Part shown: positions 59,583 to 64,000 of the stretch, in pieces | How positions within the stretch are numbered: the first letter of the stretch is position 1 | Layout of the letters: every line of letters begins with the position of its first letter | Notes under the pieces: model-generated | Database searches by the model: none | Seen by the model: the letters and a program-made list of their open reading frames with translations, nothing else | Told to the model about the DNA's origin: nothing | Source of the DNA: DASWOJ01 sp964242325 | GTDB taxonomy: Bacteria > Pseudomonadota > Alphaproteobacteria > Acetobacterales > Acetobacteraceae | DNA length: 64,000 nt | Assembly: GCA_964242325.1 (NCBI GenBank) | Contig: CAXTCI010000002.1 | Coordinates: forward strand, 1 to 64,000 | Reading direction: 5' to 3' | Position numbers and translations under genes: made by a program

Positions 59583-61799
59583 TCAGAACCGCTGCGACAC
59601 TCCGCCCAGGATGGCCCGGCGCAGCCCATATTGTGGGTTGCCCACGCCCAGCCCACTACCGTCGCGAAGCAGGTATTTGCGGTCCAGCAGGTTGATCACG
59701 TCCAACCGCAGCTCCGTCCCACGCCCGCGCCCGCCGAGCAGGCTCGGGTCGAGCTTCTGCACCGCCGACAGGTTGACCGTATAGTAGCCGCCCAGCGCCC
59801 GCCCGTTCGGGATGTCGGACGCGCTGGCACGCAGGCCGCTGCCCACCAGCAGGTCCGCCGACACACGCAGCGGCGCCGGCCTGCCCTGCATCAGCGTATA
59901 GGCCGCCCCCGCCGATCCGGTGAACCGCTGGTCGTGGTCCTGGTGGATCCAGTGCTGGCTGATGTAGTCGAGGTCGGCCTGGCTGAAGTTGAACTGGCTG
60001 CTGACGATATCCCGCCCGATGGCGCGGGATATCGTCAGGTTGCCGAACAGCGCCAACGGCCCCCGGTCGTAGGTGCCGGAGAACTCCACCCCCGTCACGT
60101 CCCCGCGGGCGTAGTTGAAGGCCGTGAGCAGGATCGGCGACCCGAACTGTCCCTCGTCAATCAGGTTGCGGGCGCGCTTGTAGAACCCGTCCACTCCGAG
60201 CGTAAGGCCGGGGACCACCACCTGCTGGATGCCGGCGTCGAAGTAGTGGGACCGCTCCGCCTTCACCGGGTCACTCTGCGTCACGGCAGGCTCGGCTGTG
60301 GTGCCGACGAAACGGCTGATGGTCGTGTTGCCCACCAGCTCGAACGGCGGCGGGTTGAAGTAGCGGGCATAACCGGCATGCACGGTCGTGCCGTCGAACG
60401 GCTTGTAAACCACGTTCACCCGCGGGCTGAGCTGCGCCTCGTGCGTGTATTCATCCACCACGTCGGCGCGGCCGCCATAGTTGAGCGTGACCCGCGGCAG
60501 GACGCGCCACTCGTCCTGCACGTAGGCGCCGTAGAATGCGCCGGTGCGCGCCGTCTTGTCGCCGATGGAGAATGGCTGGCCGCTCGTCTGCATCCCGGCG
60601 TCGTCCACCGGCAGCACAGAGGACACGGCCCGGCTGCTGGTGCGCTCGACTTGGGCCAGGAACCCGGCGCGCAGGGTGTGCGCGTCCGATATCCGCCAGC
60701 TCCCATCGGTTTGCATCCCGGTCGAGGTGATCTCCCGCCGGGCTGACTGAGCCTCGCCGTTATACAGCAGGTCGCCCAGCGGGTCAGGCGAGTAGCGCAG
60801 GCTGTTGTAGCGCGTGAACACGGACGCCTGCACGTCGGCGGCTTCCGTGTGCTTTTGCAGGGACAGGATGCCGAACTGCTGCAGCTCGCGCTGGCGCTGG
60901 CGCAGGGTGCTGCTGTCGGAGTCCGACACGCCGTTCACGGTCAGCCCCAGGCTGGGCACCAGGCCGCTCCGCGTCGGGATGCGGAAATCGCCGTAGGAGG
61001 TGCCGGTCATCAGCGTCAGCCGGGTGGTGTCGTCCAGGATGCCGGACACGTAGGCGAAGCCGCGGGCCTGGTTGGTGCCATCGTTGCGGGCGCTGAAGCT
61101 GCTAGCCGGGTTCTCGATGCCGATGTTGCTGCGCAGGTAGTCGCCGGTGACGTAGTAGTCCACCGGCCCGCTGCGCCCGCCGTATTCAAAGGAAGGCTGC
61201 ACGGTGCCGCGGCTGCCGCCATACAGGGACACCGTGGTGCCGGGGCTGGTGATCCCCGTCTTGGTCTGGATGTCAACGACCCCGGCGGTGCGGAAGCCGT
61301 ACTGCGCCGGCAGCGCGCCCGTCACCAACGACACCTGGTTGGCGAACCGCGCCTGCAGCGTGCTAGCGAAGCCGGCCAAGCCCTCCGGCAGTTGAACGCC
61401 GTTGATGCGATACTGCACGTTACGGTGGTCGCCGCGGATGAACACGTTGCCGAAGGCGTCCTGCACGACACCGGGCGCGCGCAGCAGCACCTGGTTCAAC
61501 CCGGCGTTGCCGCCCTCCGGAATGGCCTCGATCGCCTGCTGGCCGAAGTCGGTGCGCGTCGCACCCAGGCTGGGCTGGATGCTGAGCCGCGCCGCGTCCA
61601 GGCGCTGGGCGACCACTTGCAGGTCGTCCAGCACGACGTCGTCACCGGACCCCACGCGGACAGTGGGCGGGGATGGCGGGCCTGGCGTGGATGGGGCAGA
61701 GGAAGGATCGGGCGCCGGGCTGGCGGCCCAGAGGAGGGATGATGGAGAAACCAGGCCACCAGACACCATGCCCAACACCAGCGCGCGCGCAACAGCCAT
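59583..61799 (-). CDS. TonB-dependent outer-membrane receptor (probably zinc)
   Basis: Outer-membrane receptor of 738 aa. A signal peptide (MAVARALVLGMVSGGLVSPS) is followed by a plug domain (about 60-190: LNQVLLRAPGVVQDAFGNVF, IRGDHRNVQYRINGVQLPEG, VVDIQTKTG) and a beta-barrel ending in a C-terminal aromatic (SQRF). A longer start at 61835 would put its ribosome binding site inside the Zur operator, so ATG 61799 is favoured. The operator and the neighbouring tonB and ZnuA-like genes suggest uptake of a zinc chelate. Confidence 0.87.
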   Translation of the reverse strand: MAVARALVLGMVSGGLVSPSSLLWAASPAPDPSSAPSTPGPPSPPTVRVGSGDDVVLDDLQVVAQRLDAARLSIQPSLGATRTDFGQQAIEAIPEGGNAGLNQVLLRAPGVVQDAFGNVFIRGDHRNVQYRINGVQLPEGLAGFASTLQARFANQVSLVTGALPAQYGFRTAGVVDIQTKTGITSPGTTVSLYGGSRGTVQPSFEYGGRSGPVDYYVTGDYLRSNIGIENPASSFSARNDGTNQARGFAYVSGILDDTTRLTLMTGTSYGDFRIPTRSGLVPSLGLTVNGVSDSDSSTLRQRQRELQQFGILSLQKHTEAADVQASVFTRYNSLRYSPDPLGDLLYNGEAQSARREITSTGMQTDGSWRISDAHTLRAGFLAQVERTSSRAVSSVLPVDDAGMQTSGQPFSIGDKTARTGAFYGAYVQDEWRVLPRVTLNYGGRADVVDEYTHEAQLSPRVNVVYKPFDGTTVHAGYARYFNPPPFELVGNTTISRFVGTTAEPAVTQSDPVKAERSHYFDAGIQQVVVPGLTLGVDGFYKRARNLIDEGQFGSPILLTAFNYARGDVTGVEFSGTYDRGPLALFGNLTISRAIGRDIVSSQFNFSQADLDYISQHWIHQDHDQRFTGSAGAAYTLMQGRPAPLRVSADLLVGSGLRASASDIPNGRALGGYYTVNLSAVQKLDPSLLGGRGRGTELRLDVINLLDRKYLLRDGSGLGVGNPQYGLRRAILGGVSQRF

Positions 61800-61838
61800 T
61801 GCAAACCCCGGGATTTTGCGGCGTGATCGCCGCATGAT

Positions 61839-61855
61839 ATGTTATGTTATAACAT
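61839..61855. promoter_or_regulatory. Zur-type operator between the receptor and tonB genes
   Basis: ATGTTAT-GTT-ATAACAT is a perfect 7-3-7 dyad in an AT-rich island of a GC-rich genome. It matches the alphaproteobacterial zinc uptake regulator box. It lies between divergent starts and can control both. Confidence 0.8.
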
Positions 61856-61868
61856 TTCAAAAGAGTCC

Positions 61869-62924
61869 ATGAGGCTGATGCGACCCGCGGCTGCCTTGAG
61901 CGCACGCCCGCGGTTCGGCCGTCTGGCCGCAGTCGGCTCCCTGCTGGCGCACCTGCTGACGGCCGGGCTGCTGCTGGTTGCGGTCCACATGCGCGAACCG
62001 GCGCCGGAGGTGCCGGAGCAGGCGGTGGAAATGACCTTTGAGGCTCCGTCGACCCCTGCCGCCCCAGCATCCGCACCGGAACCGCAGGGCGCCACCGCGC
62101 CTGACATGCCGCAGGCAACCGAGCCGCCGACACCGCCGGAGCAGGCTGCACCTCCGCCGCCGGATGAGGCCGTGCCGCCGTCAGTGACGCCGCCACCCGT
62201 GGAGCCATCTGCGCCCACAGCGCCCCCGCCCGCCGAGGCGCCCGCACCTCCGCCCATTGCCGAGCAGCCGCCAGTGGCGCAACCCGCCCCGGAGCCGGTT
62301 GCGCCTCCGCTTCCGGATGAGCCCGCGGCGCCGCCAACAACGCCGCCACCCGTGGAGCCATCTGCGCCCACGGCCCCCCCACCCACCGACGTGCCCGCGC
62401 CCTCACCCGTTGCCGAGCGGGCGCCAGTGCCGCCGCCCCTTGCTCCGGTACCAGCCCGGCCAGCGCCGGTGACGTCCCGACCTCCGCCGCCGCGCCCTTC
62501 GCCGCCCCGGCCGTCTGCCCGCCGCGCCGTGCCGGGCAACGCGCCGCCGTCCGTTGCCGCGTTGCCGGCATCGCGGCCGCCCGCCTTCGCAGCACCTTCC
62601 GCGCCAGTGCCCGCACCGCAGTCATCGGCTGCACCAGTCGCGGACCCTGCCTGGCGCGGCGCCTTGAGCGCCTGGGTGCAGTCGCACAGGGTTTATCCTG
62701 AGGCAGCCCGCGCTGCCGGTCAGGAAGGCCGCGTTGACATCCGCTTCACGGTGGACCGCACCGGCCGCGTCCTGTCCGCCCAAGTCGTCAGAAGCAGCGG
62801 GTCCTCGTTGCTGGATGAAGGCGCGCGGAGCCTGCTGGCCAGCGCGCACCTGCCGCCGTTTCCGCCGAGCATGACGCAGCCACAGCAAACCGTGGTGCTC
62901 GGCATCCGCTACGACTTGGAGTAG
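61869..62924 (+). CDS. TonB-family energy transducer
   Basis: Protein of 351 aa with a single N-terminal membrane anchor (about 18-38), a very long Pro/Ala-rich periplasmic spacer (about 45-255) and the C-terminal TonB domain (WVQSHRVYPEAARAAGQEGR; VRSSGSSLLDEGA). Within the spacer a block of about 60 residues occurs twice (TPPPVEPSAPTAPPP), an internal duplication. Expressed from the Zur operator, it probably serves the adjacent receptor. Start at ATG 61869; it is only 13 bp from the operator, so the leader is very short. Confidence 0.88.
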   Translation: MRLMRPAAALSARPRFGRLAAVGSLLAHLLTAGLLLVAVHMREPAPEVPEQAVEMTFEAPSTPAAPASAPEPQGATAPDMPQATEPPTPPEQAAPPPPDEAVPPSVTPPPVEPSAPTAPPPAEAPAPPPIAEQPPVAQPAPEPVAPPLPDEPAAPPTTPPPVEPSAPTAPPPTDVPAPSPVAERAPVPPPLAPVPARPAPVTSRPPPPRPSPPRPSARRAVPGNAPPSVAALPASRPPAFAAPSAPVPAPQSSAAPVADPAWRGALSAWVQSHRVYPEAARAAGQEGRVDIRFTVDRTGRVLSAQVVRSSGSSLLDEGARSLLASAHLPPFPPSMTQPQQTVVLGIRYDLE

Positions 62925-62942
62925 TAAGCCTCGACAGCCCCG

Positions 62943-62959
62943 ATGTTACATTATAACAG
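62943..62959. promoter_or_regulatory. Zur-type operator upstream of the ZnuA-like gene
   Basis: ATGTTAC-ATT-ATAACAG is an imperfect 7-3-7 dyad (6 of 7 pairs) like the box at 61839. It sits 24 bp before the binding-protein start, in the 59-bp gap after tonB. Confidence 0.75.
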
Positions 62960-62983
62960 AACAGCTCCCTTTGGAGCCGTACC

Positions 62984-63844
62984 ATGCGCTTGCTTGCCCT
63001 CATCGCCCTGCTGCTGGCCTCCCCGGCCCTTGCCCAGCCCACGCACCCGCCCGTGCAGGCTGTCGCGGCGGAAATGGTCTATGCCGGCATTCTACGCGAC
63101 GTGGCCGGGGATGGAGCCGCCGTGACCAGCATCCTGAATAGTCCCGACGCCGACCCGCATGCCTTCGAGGCTGGGCCGGCCGCGGCTCGCGCCCTGCAAT
63201 CGGCGGGCCTGGTGGTCTACAACGGCATCGGTTACGACCTTTGGATGCCCCGCCTGCTCGGGCGGCCCCGGCCGGGCCGCGACGTGATCGTGATTGCCGA
63301 CCTCCTGCACCGGCGCCCCGGCGACAACCCGCATCTGTGGTACGACCCGGCCGCTGCTCCCGCTCTGGCCACCGCCGCCGCTGCCGCCCTGACCCGCGCC
63401 GACCCGGGCGGCAGCAACGGCTATGCCGAACGCCTGGCCGCCCTCAAGGCGTCGCTCAAGCCGTTGCAGGACCGCATCGCCACTCTGCGTGCCGCCCATG
63501 CCGGGGCGCCAGTGGCCGCGACGGAGCCGGTGTTCGGACTGATGGCCGACGCCCTGGGCCTGCAGGTCAAGCATGGACGCTTCGCGCTTGCGGTGATGAA
63601 CGACGCGGAGCCGCGCCCGTCGGATGTGGCGGCGTTCGAGGCCGACCTGCGCGCCCGGCGCCTGCGCGCGCTGATCTACAACAGCCAAACCACCGGACCC
63701 GCCGCGTCCCGGCTGCTCGCCATTGCCCGCGCTTCCGGGGTAGCCGTCGTGGGCGTCACGGAATCGCAGCCGGAGGGCATGACCTACGTATCCTGGATGC
63801 TGGGCCAGTTGGACGCGCTGGACCAGGCGCTGTCGGCGCCGTGA
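62984..63844 (+). CDS. Zinc ABC transporter substrate-binding protein (ZnuA-like)
   Basis: Periplasmic metal-binding protein of 286 aa in the cluster 9 family. The Sec signal MRLLALIALLLASPALAQ is followed by the ligands H59 (DADPHAFE) and H117 (NPHLWYDP). At the third ligand position, where ZnuA has His, this protein shows Glu (E181 in ATEPVFGLMADALGL). The His-rich loop of typical ZnuA is absent. TESQPEGMTYVSWM near the end matches the family. The gene overlaps the ATPase gene by GTGA. The Zur box points to zinc. Confidence 0.88.
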   Translation: MRLLALIALLLASPALAQPTHPPVQAVAAEMVYAGILRDVAGDGAAVTSILNSPDADPHAFEAGPAAARALQSAGLVVYNGIGYDLWMPRLLGRPRPGRDVIVIADLLHRRPGDNPHLWYDPAAAPALATAAAAALTRADPGGSNGYAERLAALKASLKPLQDRIATLRAAHAGAPVAATEPVFGLMADALGLQVKHGRFALAVMNDAEPRPSDVAAFEADLRARRLRALIYNSQTTGPAASRLLAIARASGVAVVGVTESQPEGMTYVSWMLGQLDALDQALSAP

Positions 63845-64000
63845 CCGCGCCCGCGGTCGAGCTGCAGGACCTGACCCTGGCGCCGGGGGGCCGGACGGTG
63901 CTGCAGGGGGTGACGCTGTCGGTGCCGGCCGGCCGGTTTGTCGGCGTGCTCGGCCCGAACGGTGCGGGGAAGACCACCTTGTTCCGGGCTATCCTGGGCC
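63841..64000 (+). CDS. Zinc ABC transporter ATPase (ZnuC-like), truncated by window end
   Basis: Only the first 53 residues are in view. They start at GTG overlapping the binding-protein stop and contain the strand VELQDLTLAPGGRTVLQGV and Walker A GPNGAGKTT. Position and coupling indicate the ATPase of the metal importer; the permease gene presumably follows outside the window. Confidence 0.85.
   Translation, partial: MTAPAVELQDLTLAPGGRTVLQGVTLSVPAGRFVGVLGPNGAGKTTLFRAILG

Overview
The window is 64 kb of GC-rich (roughly 68-70%) alphaproteobacterial chromosome. I favour Acetobacteraceae or a close Rhodospirillales relative, from gene style, the AT-rich Zur operators, the small-lipoprotein types and dense GTGA/ATGA gene overlaps. 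This placement is inference, because no rRNA is present. There are two assembly gaps: 100 N at 19224-19323 and 10 N at 51949-51958.

Layout. (1) 165-8562, minus strand: a compact biosynthetic-looking locus with inositol-3-phosphate synthase, an HD-domain protein, a SAM methyltransferase, a Gfo/Idh/MocA oxidoreductase, a YcaO protein, a sugar-isomerase-like TIM barrel and a GT4 glycosyltransferase. I do not recognise this combination, and it is the best candidate for an undescribed system. (2) 8785-14604: small proteins, an ACS-type MFS transporter, htpG, a DEDDh exonuclease and two overlapping short membrane proteins. (3) 15156-27462: a catabolic island with a Dpp-type ABC importer, an HcnB/HcnC-like dehydrogenase pair and a Rieske oxygenase on minus, and a sarcosine-oxidase-like flavoenzyme and a methionine-gamma-lyase-like PLP enzyme on plus. 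It probably takes up and breaks down an N-methylated amino acid or opine-like compound. (4) 27599-37997: housekeeping and redox genes (aldo/keto reductase with divergent LysR regulator, SDR, GST, nudC, epoxide-hydrolase-like protein, YdeP-type molybdoenzyme, DUF808 protein).

(5) 38165-40334: a 2.1-kb segment bounded by a 56-bp direct repeat made of the 3' half of tRNA-Ala(CGC). This looks like the scar of an integrated element with two small cargo genes and no visible integrase. (6) 40470-45897: YggT, folD, an amine oxidase, a fluoroacetate-dehalogenase-like hydrolase and a PAS-GGDEF-EAL protein. (7) 46226-51175: a branched-chain amino-acid (Liv) ABC operon with LivM and LivG fused. (8) 51351-59533: an MFS exporter, an aldo/keto reductase, an acyl-CoA dehydrogenase with an ACAD10-like kinase, an HODM-like N-demethylase next to an orphan SoxA-like cytochrome, and a DUF3140 protein. 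(9) 59583-64000: a zinc-acquisition locus (TonB-dependent receptor, TonB, ZnuA-like binding protein and the start of its ATPase) with two Zur-type operators.

A recurring composite palindrome (six copies, about 150 bp each, two inverted 38-nt arms around a loop of about 70 nt) sits only between genes. Three copies lie inside apparent operons.
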